DNA of 56,547 nucleotides. It comes from Myxococcota bacterium (lineage in GTDB: Bacteria > Myxococcota_A > UBA796 > UBA9615 > JAKLKC01). Within the stretch, counting starts at the first letter, position 1. Every line of letters starts with the position of its first letter. Made by a program: the position numbers and the translations under genes. Below, in pieces: positions 9,506-17,773 of the stretch. Where the stretch lies: NCBI GenBank assembly GCA_023150875.1, contig JAKLKC010000045.1, forward strand, positions 1 through 56,547. The letters run 5' to 3'. Under the pieces are notes generated by a model. That model did not search any database, had not been told where the DNA came from, and worked only from the letters and a program-made list of their open reading frames with translations.

Positions 9506-10031
9506 TCCCCCCCACCGCCTCGTCTCCCACCCGCCGTCCCCCCCCTGTCCTTCCCGTCCGCACGCGCCAGCGCCAGGCCAGGAGGGACAGGGGGACCAGG
9601 ACGGGGATGGCGTACAGGCTGTCCTCGGTCCAGAAGAGCCCCGCCTCCCAGCTCGCCGCGGTGAAGGGGTAGCCCAGCCGGTAGGCGCTGCCGACGTGGC
9701 GCTGGAGCACGTCCACGGCGATGTGCAGCAGCCCGCCGCCCAGCAGGCACAGGAGGAGGGGGAGGCGGGAGGGGCGGGGGGCCAGGAGGGCCAGGGCCCA
9801 GCAGAGCAGGAGGTAGGGGAAGGGGGTGTGCAGGACGTCGAAGCCCAGGTAGACGGGGTCCGGGACCACCACCGCCGTGACGTCGGCCAGGAGGTGGAGG
9901 ACCTGGGCGGGGAGGCGGGAGGCGGCGTCCGGCAGCACCGTGCCCGCCACGAACCAGAGGCTCAGGCGGGTGCTCGGGGCCCGGGCGTAGGCCAGGTAAG
10001 CCACCAGGGAGTGGGTGACGAGGTCAGCCAC
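9489..10031 (-). CDS. Putative integral membrane metal-dependent hydrolase (YdjM/DUF457-like, 180 aa)
   Basis: The protein has about four or five hydrophobic segments. Conserved-looking polar residues sit in DLVTHSLVAYLAYA near the N-terminus, LPDAASR around residue 35, and LLHIAVDVLQRH around residue 105. This His/Asp pattern on a multi-pass membrane protein fits the YdjM/DUF457 group of inner-membrane metal-dependent hydrolases, whose substrates are poorly known. The start at 10031 overlaps the upstream gene's stop by 8 bases, so the two are translationally coupled. The family call is tentative. Confidence 0.6.
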   Translation of the reverse strand: MADLVTHSLVAYLAYARAPSTRLSLWFVAGTVLPDAASRLPAQVLHLLADVTAVVVPDPVYLGFDVLHTPFPYLLLCWALALLAPRPSRLPLLLCLLGGGLLHIAVDVLQRHVGSAYRLGYPFTAASWEAGLFWTEDSLYAIPVLVPLSLLAWRWRVRTGRTGGGRRVGDEAVGGISRGA

Positions 10032-10500
10032 GGGCCGCCTCCACGGCGCGGCCCCCGCCGTCCCGCCGCCAGTCCCGCGCGAAGAGCCACCCCACCGCCG
10101 CCAGGGTGGCGACCCCCACGACCTTCTTCAGGAAGCGCCAGCGGTGGACGTAGCCGAAGACCAGGTCCACCCGGTGGTCGGCCCGGAGCACCCCCTCGAC
10201 GCTCACGATGGAGCCTTCCCGCAGGCCCGGGAGGCTCCCCACCACCGGCGCGGTACGCCCCCACGACCGGGCGTCGAAGCGGCCGTCCTCGACCCCCACG
10301 ACCTGGTAGAAGGCCAGGACCACCCGGCCGCCCACGTGGCGGTCGGGGTCCTCCATGATCTCGCGGAAGTTGAGGGAGGCGGCGTCGGTGCTGATCCCGT
10401 AGTGGGCGTACAGGCCCACCAGGGCGGCGGCGAGCAGGGGCAGCGCGCCGCGCCGGGCGCGGTCGTCCAGGAGGCGGTGCCGGAGCCGGTGGTGCGTCAT
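10024..10500 (-). CDS. Predicted membrane-anchored protein of unknown function (158 aa)
   Basis: One hydrophobic segment lies near the N-terminus (ALPLLAAALVGLYAHYG) and another near the C-terminus (KVVGVATLAAVGWLFA). Between them is a compact beta-rich stretch (GGRVVLAFYQVVGVEDGRF ... GSIVSVEGVLRADHRVDLVF) that could be an OB-like fold facing the periplasm. No family was recognised. It lies 16 bases downstream of the rhomboid-like gene and overlaps the membrane hydrolase gene, so the three genes probably form one operon dealing with the inner membrane. Confidence 0.65.
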   Translation of the reverse strand: MTHHRLRHRLLDDRARRGALPLLAAALVGLYAHYGISTDAASLNFREIMEDPDRHVGGRVVLAFYQVVGVEDGRFDARSWGRTAPVVGSLPGLREGSIVSVEGVLRADHRVDLVFGYVHRWRFLKKVVGVATLAAVGWLFARDWRRDGGGRAVEAARG

Positions 10501-10516
10501 CCCGTCGCGGCCCGGA

Positions 10517-11362
10517 TCAGTGGATCGTCGGGCCGCGGTGGTCCTCGCGCCGGCCCCCCTCGATCACCCGGAAGCGAGCCAGCTTGCGCTGGAGCCGCCA
10601 CTGCTTCCACCGCAGCCAGAGGAGGTTCGGGCTGAGGCGGCCGAGGCCGCCCCGGAACACCGCGTACCCGGCCGCCAGGCCGCCCAGGTGGTAGAAGGGC
10701 TCGGCGCCGCTGCGGGTCAGGATGGCGACGATCACGGCGCCGACGGTGATGTAGGTGATCCAGATCGCCCGGATCGGCAGGATGAAGAAGAGCAGGATCT
10801 GGGCGTTCGGGTGGAGCAGCCCGAAGGTCGCCACCATCGCCAGGACCCCCGGGGCGATCCCCATGAAGGGAGCCCGGGCGAACAGCTCGTGGAGCGGGCC
10901 GATGGGGAGCACCGAGAGCACCTGGCCGAAGACCATGGCCCCGGCGGCGACGGCGATCCACCAGCGGACGAAGCGCCGGCGGCCCATGGCCTCCTCCAGC
11001 GGGCCCGCGAAGAAGTAGATCGCCAGCCCCATGAACAGCACCGCGAGGGGGGAGCCGGGGGGCTGGACGAAGTGGTGGGTGACGAAGGTCCAGGGGCGGG
11101 TGACGGCGAGGGGGAGCTCGGGCAGGGCCAGCAGCGAGACGACGTCGATCCCCATCCAGTAGTAGAGGACCAGCTCCACCAGGAAGATCGAGCCGTAGAC
11201 GGTCAGGAGCAGGCGGCCCGTGCGGGTCAGGCGCCCGCCGAAGCCGAGGCCGCCTCCCCCCAAGCCGCCGCCGAAGCCGCCGCCGCCGAAGCCGCCGCCA
11301 CCGCCACCGAAGCCGCCGCCACCGCCGCCGAAGCGGCCGCGGCCGGCCCGCTGGGAGGCCAT
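10517..11362 (-). CDS. Rhomboid-fold membrane protein lacking the catalytic serine (281 aa)
   Basis: After a Gly/Phe low-complexity N-terminus (about residues 11-43) come six to seven hydrophobic segments in rhomboid order: an early loop with TRPWTFVTHHFVQPPG, a helix pair ending EEAMGRRRFVRWW, then FMGIAPGVLAMVATFGLLHP, and a final helix with FYHLGGLAAGYAVF. In active rhomboid proteases the loop reads G-x-S-G and the last helix supplies His. Here the His is kept (H225) but the serine position is Pro (P171 in GIAPG). The protein is therefore probably a non-proteolytic, iRhom/Derlin-like member acting as a membrane chaperone or scaffold. The ATG at 11362 begins the frame. It leads a three-gene minus-strand operon. 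Confidence 0.75.
   Translation of the reverse strand: MASQRAGRGRFGGGGGGFGGGGGGFGGGGFGGGLGGGGLGFGGRLTRTGRLLLTVYGSIFLVELVLYYWMGIDVVSLLALPELPLAVTRPWTFVTHHFVQPPGSPLAVLFMGLAIYFFAGPLEEAMGRRRFVRWWIAVAAGAMVFGQVLSVLPIGPLHELFARAPFMGIAPGVLAMVATFGLLHPNAQILLFFILPIRAIWITYITVGAVIVAILTRSGAEPFYHLGGLAAGYAVFRGGLGRLSPNLLWLRWKQWRLQRKLARFRVIEGGRREDHRGPTIH
11232..11340. repeat. CCG/CCGCCGAAG low-complexity tract
   Basis: The plus strand consists of reiterated CCGCCGCC and AAGCCGCCG units. It encodes the Gly/Phe-rich N-terminus of the rhomboid-fold protein on the minus strand. Such a tract is prone to slippage. Confidence 0.85.
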
Positions 11363-11650
11363 CCACAGCGTTCCCCCCGCCGTGGGGGCGGAGAGGGAGG
11401 TTCTCGAAGCGCGGCCCTTGCCCGTGGGGCCAGGGGCGTGGAAGGATCCGGGGCTGACTTTGGCGTTCAAGGGGATCCCGGCCTGGGGGACGCGGCTGCG
11501 CGGGCGCGCCGCGCCACGGTCGCGGGGACGGCGCACGACGAAGGACCTGGAAGATGGCCTCCCCGTCGCCCGAAAATAACACGCGCCCCGGGGGCGGGCC
11601 ACCCCGGTCCCAGCCCCCGCGGGCGGTCCGCATCGACCCCAGGAGCCGTC
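11363..11650. other. Divergent intergenic region
   Basis: This 288-base spacer lies between the rhomboid operon (minus) and the plus-strand unknown operon, and it must hold promoters for both. The run AAAATAACAC at 11572-11581 is the most AT-rich spot and could contain a -10 element for the plus-strand genes. No repeat or gene was seen. Confidence 0.4.
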
Positions 11651-12826
11651 TTGAGCAGGTCCACCATCGTCCTCGCCTTCGCCCGCGCCGCCCCCGCCGG
11701 GGATGAGGAGGGCCGCACCGCCCCGGCCGCGGCGACGGGCGGCCCGGACGTGGTGGCCATCGGGGGCCCTCCCACGCCTCCCCAGGACGCCGATCCCGCC
11801 CCCGGGGGGCGCTTCGCCGCGCCGACGGGGGAGTGGGAGGCGAGGGTCCGGTCCACCTTGCGCCACCTCGATCCCGCCCGGGCGGTGGTCGTCGCCGCCG
11901 GGGACCTCCCTCCGGGGGCGGAGGAGGTCTGCGGGGGCTTCCCCCTGCTCCGCCCCGGGGACCTCCCCGGGGTCCGGGCCCGCCTCGCCGCCACCCTGGG
12001 GGTCGCTCCCGGGGACCTGGAGGCGCCGCTGGCGGAGACCCCCGGGGGGCTGCTGGGGGCGGCGATCCTGGCGCACCTCGTCGCCGGGGCCGAGGAGGTG
12101 GAGTGGGTGCCCGCCGGGGCGGATCCCCACCCCGATCCCGTGCCCCCCGGCTTCGGGGGCGTCACCTTCCACGCCCCCGCCGACGCCGTGGTGGGGATCG
12201 GGTCCCCGGGCGGCCCCTTCGCCCCCTGGCGCGTGTACTGGGACCCGGACGACGCCCACCGCCGTGCGGTGCGGGCCGCGCTGCTCGCGGGCCGGCCCGC
12301 CGCCGCCCCCTCCCTCACCGGTGGCGCGGGGGTCCTCGGCCGGCGCCTCGCCGAGCGGGTCCCCCCCGATCCCGGGGCCTGGGACCCGACCTCGTTCCTG
12401 GCCGCCGCCGCCCTCGCCGACGGCCTCCCCGTCGGGGGGCTCCCGGGCCCCGACCGCCCCCGCTCCGCGCCGTCGCGCCCCTGGCGCCGCCACCGCGCCG
12501 AGATGGCCTCGGCGCTCCGGCTGCGGGACCAGCTCCGGGCCCTCTTCCCCGGCGGGCTGCCCGAGCCCCTCGCCACCTTCCCGGGGGAGTACGCCCGGGA
12601 CGACCTGGACGCGCGGATCGCCGACGCCAGCCGCCTCCTGGCCTTCGAGGGGCTGGCCACCGGCGACATGACCACCTACCTGGAGGCCCTGGAGAACATG
12701 GCCCTGCCCCGCACCCACGCCCCGGACGCGGATCCCCTCGCCCTCCTGCGGGCCTGGCGCGAGGTCACCCCACGGATCCCCGCGGTGCCCCTGCCGCTGC
12801 GGGCCGTCCTGGGGAGGGGCGCTTGA
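11651..12826 (+). CDS. Hypothetical cytoplasmic protein (391 aa)
   Basis: I do not recognise this protein. It has no signal peptide or membrane segment and is rich in Ala, Pro and Gly. The middle contains WRVYWDPDDAHRRAVRAALL, and the C-terminal 120 residues look helical (HRAEMASALRLRDQLRALFP ... ASRLLAFEGLATGDMTTYLE). The TTG at 11651 is chosen as start because AGGAG lies five bases upstream and the coding pattern begins there (SRSTIVLAFARAAPAGD). The stop overlaps the TTG start of the next gene (TTGA), which implies coupled translation with a secreted protein. Confidence 0.65.
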   Translation: MSRSTIVLAFARAAPAGDEEGRTAPAAATGGPDVVAIGGPPTPPQDADPAPGGRFAAPTGEWEARVRSTLRHLDPARAVVVAAGDLPPGAEEVCGGFPLLRPGDLPGVRARLAATLGVAPGDLEAPLAETPGGLLGAAILAHLVAGAEEVEWVPAGADPHPDPVPPGFGGVTFHAPADAVVGIGSPGGPFAPWRVYWDPDDAHRRAVRAALLAGRPAAAPSLTGGAGVLGRRLAERVPPDPGAWDPTSFLAAAALADGLPVGGLPGPDRPRSAPSRPWRRHRAEMASALRLRDQLRALFPGGLPEPLATFPGEYARDDLDARIADASRLLAFEGLATGDMTTYLEALENMALPRTHAPDADPLALLRAWREVTPRIPAVPLPLRAVLGRGA

Positions 12827-13521
12827 GGCTCGGCCCCCGGCTCGCCCTCGGCGCCCTCGCGGCGGCGCTCCTCCTCGTCCTCCCCCGGGGCGAGGCCGGC
12901 GCCCACCCCTTCGGCCGCTCGTTCTACTCCCACCGCGTCGTCCTCTCCCTGGACGGCGGGAAGGTGCGGGTCGCGTACTACGGCGAGGTCCCCACCCAGG
13001 TGGTGATGAAGGAGTTCGCCGCCGCCTACGCCGGGAAGCGCCGGGTGGGCCGGACCGAGGACCTGGAGTTCCTGGGGCGCACCATCGACGCCATGGCGGC
13101 CATGGTGAGCGTGCAGGCGGACGGCCGGCCCGTGCCGTTGCGGAACCTCTCGGACCGGGGGCGCAAGAACGGCAAGGGCGACTACAGCTTCTTCCGCTAC
13201 CGCGTAGACCTGGAGGGGGATCTGCCCATCCCCCCGGGGGCGAGGGTGACCGTCCGCGTCCAGAACGACAACCGCCCCGATCTCCCCGCGTGGCACAGCG
13301 GCGCCGTCCTCCTGCCCGAGGACATGGTCCTGTCGGGGGGCAACCTCGCCTCGTTCCCCGCCGAGGCGAAGCTGGACGATCCCTTCGAGGTGGCCGCGGC
13401 CTGGACCGACGATCCCTCGTTCCGGGTCCTGGAGGCCGTCGTCGCCCGGGACCGGGGGGGGATCGCCGGGTCCCTCCAGCGGGCGTGGAGGCGCGCTGCG
13501 GCCTGGTGGGACGGCGGGTAG
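12823..13521 (+). CDS. Secreted protein with N-terminal HPFG motif (232 aa)
   Basis: A TTG start gives a Sec signal peptide (MRLGPRLALGALAAALLLVL) with cleavage expected near AGA-HPFGRSF. The mature protein begins HPFGRSFYSHRVVLSLDGGK and continues as a beta-rich domain (VRVAYYGEVPTQVVMKEF ... VTVRVQNDNRPDLPAWHSGA). The His-Pro start resembles the periplasmic N-terminal regions of HupE/UreJ-type and nickel/cobalt exporter proteins, where the new N-terminal His can bind metal. That is an analogy only. It is coupled to the upstream unknown gene and followed by a strong 18-bp palindrome. Confidence 0.7.
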   Translation: MRLGPRLALGALAAALLLVLPRGEAGAHPFGRSFYSHRVVLSLDGGKVRVAYYGEVPTQVVMKEFAAAYAGKRRVGRTEDLEFLGRTIDAMAAMVSVQADGRPVPLRNLSDRGRKNGKGDYSFFRYRVDLEGDLPIPPGARVTVRVQNDNRPDLPAWHSGAVLLPEDMVLSGGNLASFPAEAKLDDPFEVAAAWTDDPSFRVLEAVVARDRGGIAGSLQRAWRRAAAWWDGG

Positions 13522-13563
13522 CCCGGCGGACGGCGCGGGAGGGGCGGAACCGCGGCGGGATCC

Positions 13564-13581
13564 AACGCCCCGCGGGGCGTT
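13564..13581. promoter_or_regulatory. Perfect 18-bp GC-rich palindrome
   Basis: The sequence AACGCCCCGCGGGGCGTT is its own reverse complement. It lies between the stop at 13521 and the ATG at 13604, with a -10-like TATCAT at 13587-13592 just after it. It has no T tract, so it fits an operator or attenuating hairpin better than an intrinsic terminator. Confidence 0.45.
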
Positions 13582-13603
13582 CGGAGTATCATCGGGGCCT
13601 CCC

Positions 13604-15313
13604 ATGCGCATCGAGGACCTCTGCCCCATCTGCGAGCGGCCCCACGAGCCCGCCGCCTGCCCCCGCGCCGCCTCCGCGGTGGTGTGGGAGGATCCCGCCC
13701 CCGGGGGGGACGGCCGCGGGGACGACGGGGCCCTGGCGGACCGCGCCGCCTGGCGCTTCCACGCCCCCCTGCGGGCGGTGCTCGACCGCACCCGGGAGGA
13801 CCTGCGGATCCTGGAGAGCCTGCACCGAGACCTGGACCAGGAGCGACGCCTCGTGGTGGACCGGGAGGTGCTGGAGGCCGGCCGATCCCTGAGGGAGGGG
13901 CGCCTCGACGACGCGGCCCGGAGCCTGGGGAGCGCCGCCCGCAAGGGTCGCGGCGACCCCAAGATTGCCCTGCTGGAGGGCTTCCTCTCCCTGCGCTCCG
14001 GCGACGCCCCCGCCGCCACCGACGCCTTCGAGGCGGCCACCCTCCGGGCCGAACCCGGCGGCCAGAGGGCCGCGCTGCGCTTGCTGCTGGGGCGGGTGCA
14101 GCTCCACCGGGGGGACCGGCCCCGGGCCGAGGAGCGCTTCCGGCTGGCCCTGGAGGAGGCGGAGGGCCCCCTCCGGTCCGACCTGCACTTCCAGCTCTGC
14201 CGGATGGCGCTGCTGGCGGCGGGGGAGGGGGCGGCGGTCCCGGTGCCCGCCCCGTCGTCCGCTCCCCCGGTCCCACCGTCCCCCCCGGACGTGCTCTCCC
14301 TCGCCGAGGCCCGGGTGGAGCCGCCTGCCGGCCCCTTGTCCCGGCGGGAGCTCTCGGGCCTGCTGCGGGCGGCGCTGGACGATCCGGAGCTGGTGGACCG
14401 GCTGAGGGCCGATCCCTGGTTCGCCGGGGACGCCGCGGCCCAGGTGGAGGCGTGGCTGGCCCGGGTGGAGGGCCTGCTGGCGCGGGACGTCGCCGACGGC
14501 AACGCCGCCATGGACGCGGCCCTGGCCGAGACCGCGCCGTGGATGCTGCTGGCCAGCGCGGACCTGGGGGCCCGGCGCGCCGAGCTGGCGGGGCGCCGGA
14601 TCGCCGAGGTCCCCGCCGGCCTCGTCGCCGTCCTCGATGCCGCCGCGGGGCTGGCGGGCGCCGCCGCCGCCTCGTCCTCCCTGGCTCGGGCCGTGCGGGA
14701 GGGGGTGCTGGGCAGCCTGCGGGAGAGGGCCGCCCACCTCGGCCGCCGCCTGGACGAGGCCCCCGGCTCCATCCGGCGCACCCAGGCGTGGTCCGCCGCG
14801 GCCCGGGACGCGGGGAGGGCGAAGGCGAGGGCGGGGGAGCTGGGCCAGGCCGACGGCGCCGCCGCCGCCGCCGAGGTGGAGGAGTGGCTCCGGACCCTGG
14901 GCGTCCACGCCGACACCCTGGACCTGATGATCCAGGAGGAGCAGGACCGGGCGCGGACGGAGTCCGAGGAGCGAGAGCGCCGGCTGCGGGAGGACCGCGC
15001 GCTGCTCGGCGGCGCCCGGGCCCGCCTGCCCCGGGTCCACGTGCTGATGCTCGCGGGGCTGGCGACGGCGGTCCTGGTGGGCTCCCTGGCGCCGGGATCC
15101 CTGCTGCTGATCGCGGCGATCCCCCTGCTGTTCGCCATGATGGACATCCGCGAGGTCCTGGGCGGCCTCCGGGCGAGGGTGTGGACGCTGCACCGGGCCG
15201 ACGTGGACGACCTGGCCCACGACTTCTCCATCCGCTTCACCGTGGCGGTGCTGATGCTGACCTTCGTCGGGATCGGGCTGCTGGGGGTGGTGGCGGTGCG
15301 GGGGGAGTGGTGA
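13604..15313 (+). CDS. Zinc-ribbon/TPR-like membrane protein of unknown function (569 aa)
   Basis: The N-terminus carries a Cys/His knuckle (CPICERPHEPAACP, residues 7-20) that could bind zinc. Residues about 60-200 form helical pairs resembling tetratricopeptide repeats (GRSLREGRLDDAARSLGSAA ... LLLGRVQLHRGDRPRAEERF). A Pro-rich linker and a long Ala/Arg-rich helical region follow. The end holds hydrophobic segments VHVLMLAGLATAVLVGSLA, LLLIAAIPLLFAMM and AVLMLTFVGIGLLGVVAV. A membrane-anchored scaffold with a large cytoplasmic part is likely. The family is not recognised. Its stop overlaps the GTG of the next lipoprotein gene, placing it in an operon with envelope lipoproteins. Confidence 0.7.
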   Translation: MRIEDLCPICERPHEPAACPRAASAVVWEDPAPGGDGRGDDGALADRAAWRFHAPLRAVLDRTREDLRILESLHRDLDQERRLVVDREVLEAGRSLREGRLDDAARSLGSAARKGRGDPKIALLEGFLSLRSGDAPAATDAFEAATLRAEPGGQRAALRLLLGRVQLHRGDRPRAEERFRLALEEAEGPLRSDLHFQLCRMALLAAGEGAAVPVPAPSSAPPVPPSPPDVLSLAEARVEPPAGPLSRRELSGLLRAALDDPELVDRLRADPWFAGDAAAQVEAWLARVEGLLARDVADGNAAMDAALAETAPWMLLASADLGARRAELAGRRIAEVPAGLVAVLDAAAGLAGAAAASSSLARAVREGVLGSLRERAAHLGRRLDEAPGSIRRTQAWSAAARDAGRAKARAGELGQADGAAAAAEVEEWLRTLGVHADTLDLMIQEEQDRARTESEERERRLREDRALLGGARARLPRVHVLMLAGLATAVLVGSLAPGSLLLIAAIPLLFAMMDIREVLGGLRARVWTLHRADVDDLAHDFSIRFTVAVLMLTFVGIGLLGVVAVRGEW

Positions 15314-16074
15314 GCCGGGCGCGGCTCGCTGGCCTGGCCCTCGGCGCGGTCGCGCTGGTGCCGGGCTGCGCCGAGGACGCTGCGGAGACCTTCAGCGTCT
15401 ACGGGTACCTCTACACTGGCCCCGTCGTGGACGGCACGTCCACGGTGCTGCCCGGGGCGACGGTGAACGGCTACGACCTGGAGGGCAACCTGCTGGGGGA
15501 GGGGTACGAGCCCAACTCCAGCGCGCCGGGCTACTACCGGGTCCCCGGCTTCCCCCCCGGCGCCGACGGCGCCATCGTCGCCTCCGCCGCGGGCTCCTGG
15601 GTGCCGACGGTGGTGGTGGGCCGCATCCCCGAGGCCACCGTCTACCTCGACCCCGGCGAGCTCTACATCTTCGCCCTGGCGGACGTCCGCACCTACCTGG
15701 AGGCGTGGGAGCGGTCGGACCCGGGGGGGCCGGTGCAGGACCTGGACTTCGAGGCGGAGGGGAACGGCGGCTTCGTGGTGGGCCAGTTGGCCGACGCGGA
15801 AGTCTGGGCGGGCACCCGCGTCGGCGCCGTCGACGCCGAGGGGGGAGTCCACGAGGCCGGCTACTTCGCCGAGACCGGCCTGCCCGACCGTGCCCTGACG
15901 GCGACCACCGCGGACGGCCGCTTCGCCCTGTTTGGATTGCCCGCGGGGCCGGTGGAGGTGTGGATCACCCTCCCCGGACAGGCCGATCCCCTGCCCGATC
16001 CCTTCCGGACCCTAGTGGTCGAGGACGGCATCACCTCGCTCTTGGGCTTCCGGATCACCGAGGAGTCCCTATGA
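15310..16074 (+). CDS. Lipoprotein with carboxypeptidase-regulatory-like beta domain, paralogue 1 (254 aa)
   Basis: GTG start, short lipoprotein signal (MSRARLAGLALGAVALVPGC) with lipobox VPGC. The mature part has a beta-sandwich pattern of the CarboxypepD_reg kind: PGATVNGYDLEGNLLGEGYE, then GYYRVPGFPPGAD, and near the end TTADGRFALFGLPAGPVEVW. It is similar along its length to the next gene product (for example WVPTVVVGRIP against YAPTVFVGSLG), so the two are tandem duplicates. It overlaps both neighbours by 4 bases. A role in envelope structure or ligand display is inferred; nothing more specific is visible. Confidence 0.75.
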   Translation: MSRARLAGLALGAVALVPGCAEDAAETFSVYGYLYTGPVVDGTSTVLPGATVNGYDLEGNLLGEGYEPNSSAPGYYRVPGFPPGADGAIVASAAGSWVPTVVVGRIPEATVYLDPGELYIFALADVRTYLEAWERSDPGGPVQDLDFEAEGNGGFVVGQLADAEVWAGTRVGAVDAEGGVHEAGYFAETGLPDRALTATTADGRFALFGLPAGPVEVWITLPGQADPLPDPFRTLVVEDGITSLLGFRITEESL

Positions 16075-16814
16075 TCCGGCGCGCCTGTCTCGCGGCCGCC
16101 CCCCTGGCGCTGGGCCTCGCCGGGTGCGACCTGTTCGGACCGACCACGGTGGAGGGGCGCCTCCTCTCCGCCCCGGACCCCGAGGCCGCCCCCATCCAGG
16201 GGGCCGTGGTCGCCCTGTACGACATCGAGGGCCAGCGGATCGGCCACGACGACACCGATCCCGACGGCTTCTTCCGGATCACCGGCCTTCCCCCCGACAT
16301 CCAGGTGGCGACGGTGGTGGACGCGGCGCCGGACTACGCCCCCACGGTGTTCGTGGGGAGCCTGGGCGCGGGGACGATGGAGGTGGTGGACGGCGCCCTC
16401 TACGCCCTGTCCTACGCCGAGGCCGGGGCGTGGATCGACTCCTACGGGGACCTCGCGGTGGGCCAGGTGTTGGACCCCGCCGCGGACGACAGCGGCGGTG
16501 CCGTGAAGGGCAGGGTGCTCGCCGAGTTGGAAGGGGGGGTGCTGGTCCCCTTCCCCGACGTCTCGGCCCAGGTCGTCACCACGTCCCTCTCCTACGGCGC
16601 CGTGTACCTGGACGTGGACGGCGACCCGGACCCCGGGATCTCCGAGACCTCGGAGCGGGGGGAGTTCGGGGTCTTCAACCTGCCCCCCGGCACCTGGGCC
16701 CTGCGCCTGAGCCTGCCGCTGGCGGACGGGACCGAGGGCTACCTGGACGTCCCCTGCATGGTGGTGGAGGACGGCGTCACCGTGATCGACAACCTCGTGT
16801 TCCAGGTGTCCTGA
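16071..16814 (+). CDS. Lipoprotein with carboxypeptidase-regulatory-like beta domain, paralogue 2 (247 aa)
   Basis: The signal peptide MIRRACLAAAPLALGLAGCD has lipobox LAGC. The body repeats the architecture of paralogue 1: IQGAVVALYDIEGQRIGHDD, GFFRITGLPPDIQ, YAPTVFVGSLGAGTMEVVDG, and a second module with GEFGVFNLPPGTWALRLSLP. Two regulatory-like beta modules are therefore likely. Neither paralogue has the DDD(S/T) linker found in other lipoproteins of this window, which suggests a different envelope location. ATG 16071 overlaps the upstream stop (ATGA). Confidence 0.75.
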   Translation: MIRRACLAAAPLALGLAGCDLFGPTTVEGRLLSAPDPEAAPIQGAVVALYDIEGQRIGHDDTDPDGFFRITGLPPDIQVATVVDAAPDYAPTVFVGSLGAGTMEVVDGALYALSYAEAGAWIDSYGDLAVGQVLDPAADDSGGAVKGRVLAELEGGVLVPFPDVSAQVVTTSLSYGAVYLDVDGDPDPGISETSERGEFGVFNLPPGTWALRLSLPLADGTEGYLDVPCMVVEDGVTVIDNLVFQVS

Positions 16815-16840
16815 TCCTGGCTCGCCCCGGGACTTCCCCG

Positions 16841-17773
16841 ATGACCACGATCCACCGGCCCCTCCTCGCCGCCTCCCTCGCCCTCGCCCTCGCCGGCTGC
16901 GCGCCGGACGCGCCGCCCGCCCCGGCGTCTCCCCCCGCCGCCACCCCGTCCCCGCCGCCCGCCGCCGCGCCCGCGGGCGTGGTCACCGTCACCCGCCCCG
17001 AGGTGCTGGGCCAGCCGGATCCCGGGGTTTCAAAGGTGAAGGCGTGGCATGGCATGTCCATGGCCAACCTCAAGGAGCTGCCCGAGGGCGCCCCCCCGGG
17101 GGCGCTGTGCCAGGTCACCCACGTCTACCGCGGCTCCCCGGCGGAGGTGTCGGGGGTGAGGGAGGGGGACCTGGTGCTGTCCCTGGACGGCCAGCCCGTG
17201 GGGCGCTTCCAGGACGTGGGCCGGGCCCTGAAGGGCCAAGCCCCGGGGAGCCGGCACCCCCTGACGGTGTGGAGGGACGGCCGGCGAAAGGAGATCGCCC
17301 TGGTGCTGGGCGAGCGCCCCGGGGACATGGCGAGCTGGCAGCGGGAGCAGTGGATCGGCGCGCCCCACGTCCCCTTCGACCTGCCCCTGCTGGGTGGGGG
17401 GAAGCGGACCCGCTCCCCGGACCACCGGGGCAAGGTGGTGGTCCTGGACTTCTGGGCGACCTGGTGCGCCCCCTGCCGCGCGGTGATGCCCCGCTTGGAC
17501 GCCCTCCAACGCGAATTCGGCTCCAAGGGGCTCCAGGTGGTGGGGGTGACCAGCGAGGAGGAGCCCGTGGTCCGCCGCTACCTGGACCAGAACCCCGTCT
17601 CCTACGCCATCGCCCTGGATCCCTACGGCGAGGCCAAGCAGGACTACGAGGTGGACAAGCTCCCCACCCTGGTGGTCATCGGCCCCGACGGGAAGGTCCT
17701 GGTCCGGGCCACCGGGAGCGAGGGAGGAGTCGGCCAGGCGGAGGAGGTGGCGGCGCGGGTGCTGGGATCCTAG
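16841..17773 (+). CDS. Lipoprotein with PDZ and TlpA-like thioredoxin domains (310 aa)
   Basis: The lipoprotein signal (MTTIHRPLLAASLALALAGC) is followed by a Pro/Ala linker. A PDZ-like domain spans about residues 85-155 (VYRGSPAEVSGVREGDLVLS, LDGQPVGRFQDV). The C-terminal domain is a TlpA/ResA-type thioredoxin: VVVLDFWATWCAPCRAVMPR holds the active-site pair C209 and C212, and KLPTLVVIGPDGKVLV the cis-proline. It should act as a thiol-disulfide oxidoreductase outside the cytoplasm, perhaps reducing disulfides or delivering electrons for cytochrome maturation, with PDZ choosing its partner. It ends the plus-strand operon; its TAG stop overlaps the convergent FadL gene's stop within CTAG at 17770-17773. 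Confidence 0.85.
   Translation: MTTIHRPLLAASLALALAGCAPDAPPAPASPPAATPSPPPAAAPAGVVTVTRPEVLGQPDPGVSKVKAWHGMSMANLKELPEGAPPGALCQVTHVYRGSPAEVSGVREGDLVLSLDGQPVGRFQDVGRALKGQAPGSRHPLTVWRDGRRKEIALVLGERPGDMASWQREQWIGAPHVPFDLPLLGGGKRTRSPDHRGKVVVLDFWATWCAPCRAVMPRLDALQREFGSKGLQVVGVTSEEEPVVRRYLDQNPVSYAIALDPYGEAKQDYEVDKLPTLVVIGPDGKVLVRATGSEGGVGQAEEVAARVLGS

Noticed and set aside
10517-11362. Rhomboid protein as the protease for the MYXO-CTERM-like tail
   Set aside because: The catalytic Ser is missing, and known MYXO-CTERM processing uses CPBP-type myxosortases rather than rhomboids.
12676-15852. A very long open frame on the minus strand opposite the unknown operon
   Set aside because: It is antisense to several overlapping plus-strand genes with signal peptides, lipoboxes and known motifs; its own product is low-complexity Arg/Ser/Ala with no domain. 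High GC leaves antisense frames open.
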